A stretch of 64,000 nucleotides of DNA from Microcebus murinus (taxonomy: Eukaryota > Chordata > Mammalia > Primates > Cheirogaleidae), in NCBI RefSeq assembly GCF_040939455.1, contig NC_134126.1, positions 1,302,001-1,366,000 on the forward strand. The letters are read 5' to 3'. Positions 25,570 through 38,425 of the stretch are shown here, in pieces (position 1 is the stretch's first letter; every line of letters begins with the position of its first letter). Both the position numbers and the translations under genes were made by a program. Below the pieces are notes generated by a model. The model was not told the origin of the DNA. It ran no database searches and was given only the letters and a program-made list of their open reading frames with translations.

Positions 25570-26340
25570 CACAGCCAGATCCGCAATGCGCCCTGCCTGA
25601 CCATCTCCCGTGGGTGCGTGGACACAGCCAGATCCGCACTGCGCCCTGCCTGCCCGTCTCCCGTGGGTGAGTGGACACAGCCAGATCCGCACTGCACCGT
25701 GCCTGCCCGTCTCCCGTCGGTGAGTGGACACAGCCAGATCCGCACTGCGTCCTGCCTGCCCGTCTCCCGTGGGTGAGTGGACACAGCCAGATCCGCACTG
25801 CGCGCAGCTTGCCCGTCTCCCGTGGGCGAGTGGAAACAGCCAGATCCGCACTGCGCGCTGCCTGCCCGTCTGTCGTGGGCGAGTGGACACAGCCATATCC
25901 GCACTGCACCCTGCCTGCCCGTCTGCCGTGGGTGAGTGGACACCGCCAGATCCGCACTGCGCCCTGCCTGCCCTTCTCCCGTGGGTGAGTGGACACAGCC
26001 AGATCCGCACTGCGCGCTGCCTGCCCGTCTCCCGTTGGCGAGTGGACACAGCCTTATCCGCACTGCGCGCTGCCTGCCCGTCTGTCGTGGGCGAGTGGAC
26101 ACAGCCATATCCGCACTACGCCCTGCCTGACCGTCTGCCGTCGGTGAGTGGACACAGTCAGATCCACACTGCACACTGCCTGCCCGTCTGCCGTGGGCGA
26201 GCGGACACAGCCAGATCCGCACTGCGCCCTGCCTGACCGTCTGCCGTAGGTGAGTGGACACAGCCAGATCCGCACTGCGCCCTGCCAGCCCGTCTGCCGT
26301 GGGCGAGTGGACACAGCCAGATCCGCACTGCGCCCTGCCT
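25570..26340 (+). repeat. 28-monomer (1,484-bp) period, second locus, copy 1
   Basis: The CGCAATGCGCC unit at 25,581 and the following GCACCGTG, GTGGAAACAG, CATATCC, CACCGCC and TGTCG-type units recur from 27,065, an offset of exactly 1,484 bp. This is the same 28-monomer spacing as at 0.2-2.4 kb, which makes 28 monomers the closest thing to a preferred period in the left part. Confidence 0.85.
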
Positions 26341-27820
26341 GACCGTCTGCTGTGGGTGAGTGGACACAGCCAGATCCGCACTGCGCCCTTCCTGACCGTC
26401 TCCCGTGGGTGACTGGACACAGCCAGATCCGCACTGCGGCTTGCCTGCCCGTCACATGTGGGTGAGTGGACACAGCCAGATCCGCACTGCGCCCTACCTG
26501 CCCGTCTCCCGTTGGTGAGTGGACACAGCCAGATCCGCACTGCGCCCTGCCTGACCGTCCTTCGTGGGTGAGTGGACACCGCCAGATCTGCACTGCGCCC
26601 TGCCTGCCCGTCTCCCGTGGGTGAGTGGACACAGCCAGATCCGCACTGCGCCCTGCCTGCCCGTCTCCCGTCAGTAAGTGGACACAGCCAGATCCGCACT
26701 GCGCTCTGCCTGACCGCCTGCCGTTGGTGAGTGGACACAGCCAGATCCGCACTGCGCCCTGCCTGACCATCTGCCGTGGGCGAGCGGACAGAGCCAGATC
26801 CGCACTGCGCCCTGCCTGACCGTCTGCCGTAGGCGAGTGGACACAGCCACATCCGCACTGCGCCCTGCCTGCCCGTCTGCTGTGGGTGAGTGGACACAGC
26901 CAGATCCGCACTGCGCCCTGCCTGTCCCTATGCTGTGGGCGAGTGGACACAGCCAGATCCGCACTGCGCCCTGCATGACCGTCTGCCGTGGGTGAGTGGA
27001 CACAGCCAGATCTGCACTGCGCCCTGCCTGCCCGTCTGCCATGGGTGAGTGGACACAGCCAGATCCGCAATGCGCCCTGCCTGACCGTCTCCCGTGGGTG
27101 AGTGGACACAGCCAGATCCGCACTGCGCCCTGCCTGCCCGTCTCCCGTGGGTGAGTGGACACAGCCAGATCCGCACTGCACCGTGCCTGCCCGTCTCCCG
27201 TCAGTGAGTGGACACAGCCAGATCCGCACTGCGCCCTGCCTGCCCGTCTCCCGTGGGTGAGTGGACACAGCCAGATCCGCACTGCGCGCTGCCTGCCCGT
27301 CTCCCGTGGGCGAGTGGAAACAGCCAGATCCGCACTGCGCGCTGCCTGCCCGTCTGTCGTGGGCGAGTGGACACAGCCATATCCGCACTGCGCCCTGCCT
27401 GCCCGTCTGCCGTGGGTGAGTGGACACCGCCAGATCCGCACTGCGCCCTGCCTGCCCTTCACCCGTGGGTGAGTGGACACAGCCAGATCCGCACTGCGCG
27501 CTGCCTGCCCGTCTACCGTTGGCGAGTGGACACAGCCATATCCGCACTGCGCGCTGCCTGCCCGTCTGTCGTGGGCGAGTGGACACAGCCATATCCGCAT
27601 TATGCCCTGCCTGACCGTCTGCCGTCGGTGAGTGGACACAGCCAGATCCACACTGCGCCCTGCCTGCCCGTCTGCTGTGGGCGAGCGGACACAGCCAGAT
27701 CCGCACTGCGCCCTGCCTAACCGTCTGCCGTAGGTGAGTGGACACAGCCAGATCCGCACTGCGCCCTGCCAGCCCGTCTGCCGTGGGCGAGTGGACACAG
27801 CCAGATCCGCACTGCGCCCT
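25859..27820 (+). repeat. Long-range copy of the first 1.96 kb of the window
   Basis: This segment follows positions 1-1,960 at an offset of 25,858-25,859 bp. The AGTAAGTGG unit (near 814 and 26,673), the CACATCC unit (near 988 and 26,847) and the CTATGCTG unit (near 1,070 and 26,929) all align. Divergence is higher near 140-260. It also overlaps the local 1,484-bp duplication, so the higher-order structure itself was copied. Confidence 0.85.
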
Positions 27821-28979
27821 GCCTGACCGTCCTTCATGGGTGAGTGGACACCGCCAGATCCGCACTGCGCCCTGCCTGCCCGTCTACCGTGGGTGAGTGG
27901 ACACAGCCAGATCCGCACTGCGCCCTGCCTGCCCGTCTCCCGTCAGTGAGTGGACACAGCCAGATCCGCACTGCGCCCTGCCTTTCCGTCTCCCGTGGGC
28001 GAGTGGACACAGCCTGATCCGCACTGCGCCCTGCCTGCCCTTCTGCCGTGGGTGAGTGTACACAGCCAGATCCGCACTGCGCCCTGCCTGACCGCCTGTC
28101 GTGGGTGAGTGGACACAGCCAGATCCGCACTGCGCCCTGCCTGACCGCCTGTTGTGGGTGAGTGGACACAGCCAGATCCGCACTGCTCCCTGCCTGCCCG
28201 TCTCCCGTGGGTGAGTGGACACAGCCAGATCCGCACTGCGCGCTGCCTGCCCGTCTCCCGTGGGCGAGTGGACACAGCCAGATACGCACTGCGCCCTGCC
28301 TGCGCGTCTGTCGTGGGCGAGTGGACACAGCCAGATCCGCACTGCGCGCTGCCTGCCCGTCTGTCGTGGGCGAGTGGACACAGCCATATCCGCACTGCGC
28401 CCTGCCTGCCCGTCTGCCGTTGGTGAGTAGACACAGCCAGATCCACACTGCGCCGTGCCTGCCCGTCTGCCGTGGGTGAGTGGACACAGCCAGATCCGCA
28501 CTGCGCCCTGCCTGACCCTCTCTCGTGGGTGAGTGGACACAGCCAGATCCGCACTGCGCCCTGCCTGCCCGTCTCCCGTGGGTGAGTGGACACAGCCAGA
28601 TCCGCAGTGCGCCCTGCTTGCCCGTCTCCCGTGGGCGAGTGGACACAGCCAGATCCGCACTGCGCGCTGCCTGCCCGTCTGTCGTGGGCGAGTGGACACA
28701 GCCATATCCGCACTACGCCCTGCATGACCGTCTGCCGTGGGTGAGTGGACACAGCCAGATCCACACTGCGCCCTGCCTGCCCGTCTGCCGTGGGCGAGCG
28801 GACACAGCCAGATCCGCACTGTGCACTGCCTGACCATGTGCCGTGGGCGAGTGGACACAGCCAGATCCGCACTGCGCCCTGCCTGACCGCCTGTCGTGGG
28901 TGAGTGGACACAGCCAGATCCGCACTGCGCCGTGCCTGCCCGTCTGCCGTGGGTGAGTGGACACAGCCAGATCCGCACT

Positions 28980-29950
28980 GCGCCCTGCCTGCCCGTCTGC
29001 CGTGGGTGAGTGGACACAGCCAGATCCGCACCTCGCCCTGCCTTTCCGTCTCCCGTGGGCGAGTGGACACAGCCAGATCCGCACTGCGCCCTGCCTGCCC
29101 GTCTGCCGTGGGTGATTGGACACAGCCAGATCCGCACTGCGCCCTGCCTGACCGTCTCCCGTGGGTGAGTGGACACAGCCAGATCCGCACTGCGGCTTGC
29201 CTGCCCGTCACACGTGTGTTAGTGGACACAACCAGATCCGCACTGCGCCCTACCTGCCCGTCTCCCGTTGGTGAGTGGACACAGCCAGATCCGCACTGCG
29301 CCCTGCCTGACCGTCCTTCGTGGGTGAGTGGACACCGCCAGATCCGCACTGCGCCCTGCCTGCCCGTCTCCCGTGGGTGAGTGGACACAGCCAGATCCGC
29401 ACTGCGCCCTGCCTGCCCGTCTCCCGTCAGTGAGTGGACACAGCCAGATCCGCACTGCGCACTGCCTGACCGTCTGCCGTGGGCGAGCGGACACAGCCAG
29501 ATCCGCACTGCGCCCTGCCTGACCGTCTGCCGTGGGTGAGTGGACACAGCAAGATCCGCACTGCACCCTGCCTGACCGTCCTTCGTGGGTGAGTGGACAC
29601 CGCCAGATCCGCACTGCGCCCTGCCTGCCCGTCTCCCGTGGGTGAGTGGACACAGCCAGAACCGCACTGCGCCCTGCCTGCCCCTCTCCCGTCAGTGAGT
29701 GGACACAGCCAGATCCGCACTGCTCCCTGCATGCCCGTCTCCCGTGGGTGAGTGGACACAGCCAGATCCGCACTGCGCGTTGCCTGCCCGTCTCCCGTGG
29801 GCGAGTGGACACAGCCAGATACGCACTGCGCCCTGCCTGCCCGTCTGTCGTGGGCGAGTGGACACAGCCAGATCCGCACTGCGCGCTGCCTGCCCGTCTG
29901 TCGTGGGCGAGTGGACACAGCCATATCCGCACTGCGCCCTGCCTGCCCGT
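28980..29950 (+). repeat. 18-monomer (954-bp) tandem duplication, copy 1
   Basis: Beginning with CGCACCTCGCCC and CCTTTCCGTC (near 29,028), then GTGATTGG, CACACGTGTGTTAG, CACAACCAG, CTTCG/CACCGCC, CAGAACCGC, GCTCCCTGC and CATATCC, the run recurs at 29,982 at an offset of exactly 954 bp (18 x 53). I saw no difference within the aligned part. Confidence 0.92.
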
Positions 29951-30910
29951 CTGCCGTGGGTGAGTGGACACAGCCAGATCCGCACCTCGCCCTGCCTTTC
30001 CGTCTCCCGTGGGCGAGTGGACACAGCCAGATCCGCACTGCGCCCTGCCTGCCCGTCTGCCGTGGGTGATTGGACACAGCCAGATCCGCACTGCGCCCTG
30101 CCTGACCGTCTCCCGTGGGTGAGTGGACACAGCCAGATCCGCACTGCGGCTTGCCTGCCCGTCACACGTGTGTTAGTGGACACAACCAGATCCGCACTGC
30201 GCCCTACCTGCCCGTCTCCCGTTGGTGAGTGGACACAGCCAGATCCGCACTGCGCCCTGCCTGACCGTCCTTCGTGGGTGAGTGGACACCGCCAGATCCG
30301 CACTGCGCCCTGCCTGCCCGTCTCCCGTGGGTGAGTGGACACAGCCAGATCCGCACTGCGCCCTGCCTGCCCGTCTCCCGTCAGTGAGTGGACACAGCCA
30401 GATCCGCACTGCGCACTGCCTGACCGTCTGCCGTGGGCGAGCGGACACAGCCAGATCCGCACTGCGCCCTGCCTGACCGTCTGCCGTGGGTGAGTGGACA
30501 CAGCAAGATCCGCACTGCACCCTGCCTGACCGTCCTTCGTGGGTGAGTGGACACCGCCAGATCCGCACTGCGCCCTGCCTGCCCGTCTCCCGTGGGTGAG
30601 TGGACACAGCCAGAACCGCACTGCGCCCTGCCTGCCCCTCTCCCGTCAGTGAGTGGACACAGCCAGATCCGCACTGCTCCCTGCATGCCCGTCTCCCGTG
30701 GGTGAGTGGACACAGCCAGATCCGCACTGCGCGTTGCCTGCCCGTCTCCCGTGGGCGAGTGGACACAGCCAGATACGCACTGCGCCCTGCCTGCCCGTCT
30801 GTCGTGGGCGAGTGGACACAGCCAGATCCGCACTGCGCGCTGCCTGCCCGTCTGTCGTGGGCGAGTGGACACAGCCATATCCGCACTGCGCCCTGCCTGC
30901 CCGTCTGCCG
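29951..30910 (+). repeat. 18-monomer (954-bp) tandem duplication, copy 2
   Basis: This is the second adjacent copy of the 954-bp block. The match ends near 30,910, where this copy has CCGTTGGTGAGTAGAC. That variant is shared with the unit near 28,420, upstream of copy 1. The duplication breakpoints therefore probably lie inside one monomer, as expected for unequal exchange. Confidence 0.92.
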
Positions 30911-30979
30911 TTGGTGAGTAGACACAGCCAGATCCACACTGCGCCGTGCCTGACCCTCTCTGGTGGGTGAGTGGACACA

Positions 30980-33363
30980 GCCAGATCCGCACTGCGCCCT
31001 GCCTGCCCGTCTCCCGTGGGTGAGTGGACACAGCCAGATCCGCAGTGCGCCCTGCTTGCCCGTCTCCCGTGGGCGAGTGGACACAGCCAGATCCGCACTG
31101 CGCGCTGCCTACCCGTCTCCCGTGGGCGAGTGGACACAGCCAGATCCGCACTGCGCGCTGCCTGCCCGTCTGTCGTGGGCGAGTGGACACAGCCATATCC
31201 GCACTACGCCCTGCCTAACCGTCTGCCGTGGGTGAGTGGACACAGCCAGATCCACACTGCGCCCTGCCTGCCCGTCTGCCGTGGGCGAGCGGACACAGCC
31301 AGATCCGCACTGTGCACTGCCTGACCATCTGCCGTGGGTGAGTGGACACAGCCAGATCCGCACTGCGCCCAGCCTGACCGCCTGTCGTTGGTGAGTGGAC
31401 ACAGCCAGATCCGCACTGCGCCGTGCCTGCCCGTCTGCCGTGGGTGAGTGGACACAGCCAGATCCGCACTGCGCCCTGCCTGCCCGTCTGCCGTGGGTGA
31501 GTGGACACAGCCAGATCCGCACTGCGCCCTTCCTGACCGTCTCCCGTGGGTGAGTGGACACAGCCAGATACGCACTGCGGCTTGCCTGCCCGTCTCACGT
31601 GGGTGAGTGGACACAGCCAGATCCGCACTGCGCCCTACCTGCCCGTCTCCCGTTGGTGAGTGGACACAGCCAGATCCGCACTGCGCCCTGCCTGACCGTC
31701 CTCCGTGGGTGAGTGGACACCGCCAGATCCGCACTGCGCACTCCCTGCCCGTCTCCCGTGGGTGAGTGGACACAGCCAGATCCGCACTGCGCCCTGCCTG
31801 CCCGTCTCCCGTCAGTTAGTGGACACAGCCAGATCCGCACTGCGCTCTGCCTGACCGCCTGCCGTTGGTGAGTGGACACAGCCAGATCTGCACTGCGCTC
31901 TGCCTGACCGTCTGCCGTGTGTGAGTGGACACAGCCAGATGCACACTGCGCCCTGCCTGCCCGTCGGCCGTGGGCGAGTGGACACAACCAGATCCGCACT
32001 GCGCCCTGCCTGACCGTCTGCCGTGGGTGAGTGGACACAGCCAGATCCGCACTGCGCCCTGCCTGACCGCCTGCCGTGGGTGAGTGGACACAGCCAGATC
32101 CGCACTGCGCCCTGCCTGCCCGTCTCTCGTGGGCGAGTGCATACAGCCAGATCCGCACTGCGCCCTGCTTGTCCTTCTGCCGTGGGTGAGTGGACACAGC
32201 CAGATCCGCACTGCGCCCTGCCTGACCGTCTGCCGTGTGTGAGTGGACACAGCCAGAACCACACTGCGCCCTGCCTGCCCGTATGCCGTGGGTGATTGGA
32301 CACAGCCCGATCCGCACTGCGCCCTGCCTGACCGTCTGCCGTGGGTGAGTGGACACAGCCAGATCCGCACTGCGCCCTGCCTGACCGTCTCCCGTGGGCG
32401 AGTGGACAAAGCCAGATCCACACTGCGCCCTGCCTGCCCCTGTGCCGTGGGCGAGTGGACACAGCCAGATCCGCACTGCGCCGTGCCTGACCGTCTGCCG
32501 TGGGTGAGTGGACACAGCCAGATCCACACTGCGCCCTGCCTGACCGTCTGCCGTGGGTGAGTGGACACCGCCAGATCCGCACTGCGCCCTGCCTGCCCGT
32601 CTCCCGTGGGTGAGTGGACACAGCCAGATCCGCACTGCGCCTTGCCTGCCCGTCTCACGTGGGTGAGTGGACACAGCCACATCCGCACTGCGCCCTACCT
32701 GCCCGTCTCCCGTGGGTGAGTGGACACAGCCAGATCCGCACTGCACCCTGCCTGACCGTCTCCCGTGGGTGGGTGGACACAGCCAGATCCGCACTGCGCC
32801 CTGCCTGCCCGTCTCCCATCAGTGAGTGGACACAGCCAGATCCGCACTGCGCCCTGCCTGACCGTCTGCTGTGGGTGAGTGGACACAGCCAGATCCGCAC
32901 GGCGCCCTGCCTGACCGCCTGCCGTGGGTGAGTGGACACAGCCAGATCCGCACTGCGCCCTGCCTGCCCGTCTCCCGGGGGCGAGTGGACACAGCCAGAT
33001 CCGCACTGCGCCCTGCCTGCCCTTCTGCCGTGGGTGAGTGGACACCGCCAGATCCGCACTGCGCCCTGCCTGCCCGTCTGCCGTGGGCGAGTGGACACAG
33101 CCAGATCCGCACTGCGCCCTGCCTGACCTTCTGCCGTGGGTGAGTGGACACAGCCAGATCCGCACTGCGCCCTGCCTGACCGCCTTCCGTGGGTGAGTGG
33201 ACAAGCCAGATCCGCACTGCGCCCTGCCTGCCCGTCTCCCGTGGGTGAGTGGACAGAGCCAGATCCGCACTGCGCACTGCCTGCCCGTCTCCCGTGGGTG
33301 AGTGGACACAGCCAGATCCGCACTGCGCCCTGCCTGCCCGTCTGCCGTGGGCGAGTGGACACA
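30980..33363 (+). repeat. ~45-monomer block, copy 1 of 3
   Basis: This is the first of three consecutive near-identical blocks. Markers in order include CTTGCCCG, GCCCAGCCTGACC, CGTTGG, GATACGCACTGCGG with TCACGTG, CCTCCGTGG with CACCGCC, GCACTCCCTG, TCAGTTAG, GATGCACACTG, CAGAACCAC, GGACAAAGCC, CCCGGGGGCG and the 1-bp-short GTGGACAAGCC unit at 33,197. The second copy begins 2,384 bp later (45 monomers minus that deletion). A private difference in this copy is GTGCATACAG near 32,147 against GTGGATACAG in the other two. Confidence 0.93.
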
Positions 33364-36011
33364 TCCAGATCCGCACTGCGCCCTGCCTGCCCGTCTCCCG
33401 TGGGTGAGTGGACACAGCCAGATCCGCAGTGCGCCCTGCTTGCCCGTCTCCCGTGGGCGAGTGGACACAGCCAGATCCGCACTGCGCGCTGCCTACCCGT
33501 CTCCCGTGGGCGAGTGGACACAGCCAGATCCGCACTGCGCGCTGCCAGCCCGTCTGTCGTGGGCGAGTGGACACAGCCATATCCGCACTACGCCCTGCCT
33601 AACCGTCTGCCGTGGGTGAGTGGACACAGCCAGATCCACACTGCGCCCTGCCTGCCCGTCTGCCGTGGGCGAGCGGACACAGCCAGATCCGCACTGTGCA
33701 CTGCCTGACCATCTGCCGTGGGTGAGTGGACACAGCCAGATCCGCACTGCGCCCAGCCTGACCGCCTGTCGTTGGTGAGTGGACACAGCCAGATCCGCAC
33801 TGCGCCGTGCCTGCCCGTCTGCCGTGGGTGAGTGGACACAGCCAGATCCGCACTGCGCCCTGCCTGCCCGTCTGCCGTGGGTGAGTGGACACAGCCAGAT
33901 CCGCACTGCGCCCTTCCTGACCGTCTCCCGTGGGTGAGTGGACACAGCCAGATACGCACTGCGGCTTGCCTGCCCGTCTCACGTGGGTGAGTGGACACAG
34001 CCAGATCCGCACTGCGCCCTACCTGCCCGTCTCCCGTTGGTGAGTGGACACAGCCAGATCCGCACTGCGCCCTGCCTGACCGTCCTCCGTGGGTGAGTGG
34101 ACACCGCCAGATCCGCACTGCGCACTCCCTGCCCGTCTCCCGTGGGTGAGTGGACACAGCCAGATCCGCACTGCGCCCTGCCTGCCCGTCTCCCGTCAGT
34201 TAGTGGACACAGCCAGATCCGCACTGCGCTCTGCCTGACCGCCTGCCGTTGGTGAGTGGACACAGCCAGATCTGCACTGCGCTCTGCCTGACCGTCTGCC
34301 GTGTGTGAGTGGACACAGCCAGATGCACACTGCGCCCTGCCTGCCCGTCGGCCGTGGGCGAGTGGACACAACCAGATCCGCACTGCGCCCTGCCTGACCG
34401 TCTGCCGTGGGTGAGTGGACACAGCCAGATCCGCACTGCGCCCTGCCTGACCGCCTGCCGTGGGTGAGTGGACACAGCCAGATCCGCACTGCGCCCTGCC
34501 TGCCCGTCTCCCGTGGGCGAGTGGATACAGCCAGATCCGCACTGCGCCCTGCTTGTCCTTCTGCCGTGGGTGAGTGGACACAGCCAGATCCGCACTGCGC
34601 CCTGCCTGACCGTCTGCCGTGTGTGAGTGGACACAGCCAGAACCACACTGCGCCCTGCCTGCCCGTATGCCGTGGGTGATTGGACACAGCCCGATCCGCA
34701 CTGCGCCCTGCCTGACCGTCTGCCGTGGGTGAGTGGACACAGCCAGATCCGCACTGCGCCCTGCCTGACCGTCTCCCGTGGGCGAGTGGACAAAGCCAGA
34801 TCCACACTGCGCCCTGCCTGCCCCTGTGCCGTGGGCGAGTGGACACAGCCAGATCCGCACTGCGCCGTGCCTGACCGTCTGCCGTGGGTGAGTGGACACA
34901 GCCAGATCCACACTGCGCCCTGCCTGACCGTCTGCCGTGGGTGAGTGGACACCGCCAGATCCGCACTGCGCCCTGCCTGCCCGTCTCCCGTGGGTGAGTG
35001 GACACAGCCAGATCCGCACTGCGCCTTGCCTGCCCGTCTCACGTGGGTGAGTGGACACAGCCACATCCGCACTGCGCCCTACCTGCCCGTCTCCCGTGGG
35101 TGAGTGGACACAGCCAGATCCGCACTGCACCCTGCCTGACCGTCTCCCGTGGGTGGGTGGACACAGCCAGATCCGCACTGCGCCCTGCCTGCCCGTCTCC
35201 CGTCAGTGAGTGGACACAGCCAGATCCGCACTGCGCCCTGCCTGACCGTCTGCTGTGGGTGAGTGGACACAGCCAGATCCGCACGGCGCCCTGCCTGACC
35301 GCCTTCCGTGGGTGAGTGGACACAGCCAGATCCGCACTGCGCCCTGCCTGCCCGTCTCCCGGGGGCGAGTGGACACAGCCAGATCCGCACTGCGCCCTGC
35401 CTGCCCTTCTGCCGTGGGTGAGTGGACACCGCCAGATCCGCACTGCGCCCTGCCTGCCCGTCTGCCGTGGGCGAGTGGACACAGCCAGATCCGCACTGCG
35501 CCCTGCCTGACCTTCTGCCGTGGGTGAGTGGAAACAGCCAGATCCGCACTGCGCCCTGCCTGACCGCCTTCCGTGGGTGAGTGGACAAGCCAGATCCGCA
35601 CTGCGCCCTGCCTGCCCGTCTCCCGTGGGTGAGTGGACAGAGCCAGATCCGCACTGCGCACTGCCTGCCCGTCTCCCGTGGGTGAGTGGACACAGCCAGA
35701 TCCGCACTGCGCCCTGCCTGCCCGTCTGCCGTGGGCGAGTGGACACAGCCAGATCCGCACTGCGCCCTGCCTGACCTTCTGCCGTGGGTGAGTGGACACA
35801 GCCAGATCCGCACTGCGCCCTGCCTGACCGCCTTCCGTGGGTGAGTGGACAAGCCAGATCCGCACTGCGCCCTGCCTGCCCGTCTCCCGTGGGTGAGTGG
35901 ACAGAGCCAGATCCGCACTGCGCACTGCCTGCCCGTCTCCCGTGGGTGAGTGGACACAGCCAGATCCGCACTGCGCCCTGCCTGCCCGTCTGCCGTGGGC
36001 GAGTGGACACA
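33364..36011 (+). repeat. ~50-monomer block, copy 2 of 3 (internally expanded)
   Basis: This copy has the same marker order as copy 1 but is 2,648 bp long. It contains the GTGGACAAGCC unit twice, at 35,581 and 35,845, because a 264-bp piece is duplicated inside it. GCCAGCCCG near 33,545 is a private variant of the left end. Confidence 0.93.
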
Positions 36012-36047
36012 TCCAGATCCGCACTGCGCCCTGCCTGCCCGTCTCCC
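35520..36047 (+). repeat. 264-bp inner tandem duplication (5 monomers)
   Basis: Two adjacent 264-bp copies (5 x 53 minus 1) each carry CTTCTGCCG, CCGCCTTCCG, the 1-bp-short GTGGACAAGCC unit, GGACAGAGCC and GCGCACTGCC. The copies are at about 35,520-35,783 and 35,784-36,047. Copies 1 and 3 of the large block have only one of these, so the event happened in copy 2 after the first amplification. The first inner copy has GTGGAAACAG near 35,527, where the second has GTGGACACAG. Confidence 0.92.
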
Positions 36048-38425
36048 GTGGGTGAGTGGACACAGCCAGATCCGCAGTGCGCCCTGCTTGCCCGTCTCCC
36101 GTGGGCGAGTGGACACAGCCAGATCCGCACTGCGCGCTGCCTACCCGTCTCCCGTGGGCGAGTGGACACAGCCAGATCCGCACTGCGCGCTGCCTGCCCG
36201 TCTGTCGTGGGCGAGTGGACACAGCCATATCCGCACTACGCCCTGCCTAACCGTCTGCCGTGGGTGAGTGGACACAGCCAGATCCACACTGCGCCCTGCC
36301 TGCCCGTCTGCCGTGGGCGAGCGGACACAGCCAGATCCGCACTGTGCACTGCCTGACCATCTGCCGTGGGTGAGTGGACACAGCCAGATCCGCACTGCGC
36401 CCAGCCTGACCGCCTGTCGTTGGTGAGTGGACACAGCCAGATCCGCACTGCGCCGTGCCTGCCCGTCTGCCGTGGGTGAGTGGACACAGCCAGATCCGCA
36501 CTGCGCCCTGCCTGCCCGTCTGCCGTGGGTGAGTGGACACAGCCAGATCCGCACTGCGCCCTTCCTGACCGTCTCCCGTGGGTGAGTGGACACAGCCAGA
36601 TACGCACTGCGGCTTGCCTGCCCGTCTCACGTGGGTGAGTGGACACAGCCAGATCCGCACTGCGCCCTACCTGCCCGTCTCCCGTTGGTGAGTGGACACA
36701 GCCAGATCCGCACTGCGCCCTGCCTGACCGTCCTCCGTGGGTGAGTGGACACCGCCAGATCCGCACTGCGCACTCCCTGCCCGTCTCCCGTGGGTGAGTG
36801 GACACAGCCAGATCCGCACTGCGCCCTGCCTGCCCGTCTCCCGTCAGTTAGTGGACACAGCCAGATCCGCACTGCGCTCTGCCTGACCGCCTGCCGTTGG
36901 TGAGTGGACACAGCCAGATCTGCACTGCGCTCTGCCTGACCGTCTGCCGTGTGTGAGTGGACACAGCCAGATGCACACTGCGCCCTGCCTGCCCGTCGGC
37001 CGTGGGCGAGTGGACACAACCAGATCCGCACTGCGCCCTGCCTGACCGTCTGCCGTGGGTGAGTGGACACAGCCAGATCCGCACTGCGCCCTGCCTGACC
37101 GCCTGCCGTGGGTGAGTGGACACAGCCAGATCCGCACTGCGCCCTGCCTGCCCGTCTCCCGTGGGCGAGTGGATACAGCCACATCCGCACTGCGCCCTGC
37201 TTGTCCTTCTGCCGTGGGTGAGTGGACACAGCCAGATCCGCACTGCGCCCTGCCTGACCGTCTGCCGTGTGTGAGTGGACACAGCCAGAACCACACTGCG
37301 CCCTGCCTGCCCGTATGCCGTGGGTGATTGGACACAGCCCGATCCGCACTGCGCCCTGCCTGACCGTCTGCCGTGGGTGAGTGGACACAGCCAGATCCGC
37401 ACTGCGCCCTGCCTGACCGTCTCACGTGGGCGAGTGGACAAAGCCAGATCCACACTGCGCCCTGCCTGCCCCTGTGCCGTGGGCGAGTGGACACAGCCAG
37501 ATCCGCACTGCGCCGTGCCTGACCGTCTGCCGTGGGTGAGTGGACACAGCCAGATCCACACTGCGCCCTGCCTGACCGTCTGCCGTGGGTGAGTGGACAC
37601 CGCCAGATCCGCACTGCGCCCTGCCTGCCCGTCTCCCGTGGGTGAGTGGACACAGCCAGATCCGCACTGCGCCTTGCCTGCCCGTCTCACGTGGGTGAGT
37701 GGACACAGCCACATCCGCACTGCGCCCTACCTGCCCGTCTCCCGTGGGTGAGTGGACACAGCCAGATCCGCACTGCACCCTGCCTGACCGTCTCCCGTGG
37801 GTGGGTGGACACAGCCAGATCCGCACTGCGCCCTGCCTGCCCGTCTCCCGTCAGTGAGTGGACACAGCCAGATCCGCACTGCGCCCTGCCTGACCGTCTG
37901 CTGTGGGTGAGTGGACACAGCCAGATCCGCACGGCGCCCTGCCTGACCGCCTTCCGTGGGTGAGTGGACACAGCCAGATCCGCACTGCGCCCTGCCTGCC
38001 CGTCTCCCGGGGGCGAGTGGACACAGCCAGATCCGCACTGCGCCCTGCCTGCCCTTCTGCCGTGGGTGAGTGGACACCGCCAGATCCGCACTGCGCCCTG
38101 CCTGCCCGTCTGCCGTGGGCGAGTGGACACAGCCAGATCCGCACTGCGCCCTGCCTGACCTTCTGCCGTGGGTGAGTGGACACAGCCAGATCCGCACTGC
38201 GCCCTGCCTGACCGCCTTCCGTGGGTGAGTGGACAAGCCAGATCCGCACTGCGCCCTGCCTGCCCGTCTCCCGTGGGTGAGTGGACAGAGCCAGATCCGC
38301 ACTGCGCACTGCCTGCCCGTCTCCCGTGGGTGAGTGGACACAGCCAGATCCGCACTGCGCCCTGCCTGCCCGTCTGCCGTGGGCGAGTGGACACATCCAG
38401 ATCCGCACTGCGCCCTGCCTGACCG
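36012..38425 (+). repeat. ~45-monomer block, copy 3 of 3
   Basis: This is the third copy, matching copy 2 at an offset of 2,648 bp until GTGGACACATCC near 38,390. Beyond that it leads into different units (CTGCTGTGGGTGAC). Private variants include CCACATCC near 37,180 and TCTCACGTGGG near 37,421. The single GTGGACAAGCC unit is at 38,229. Confidence 0.93.
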
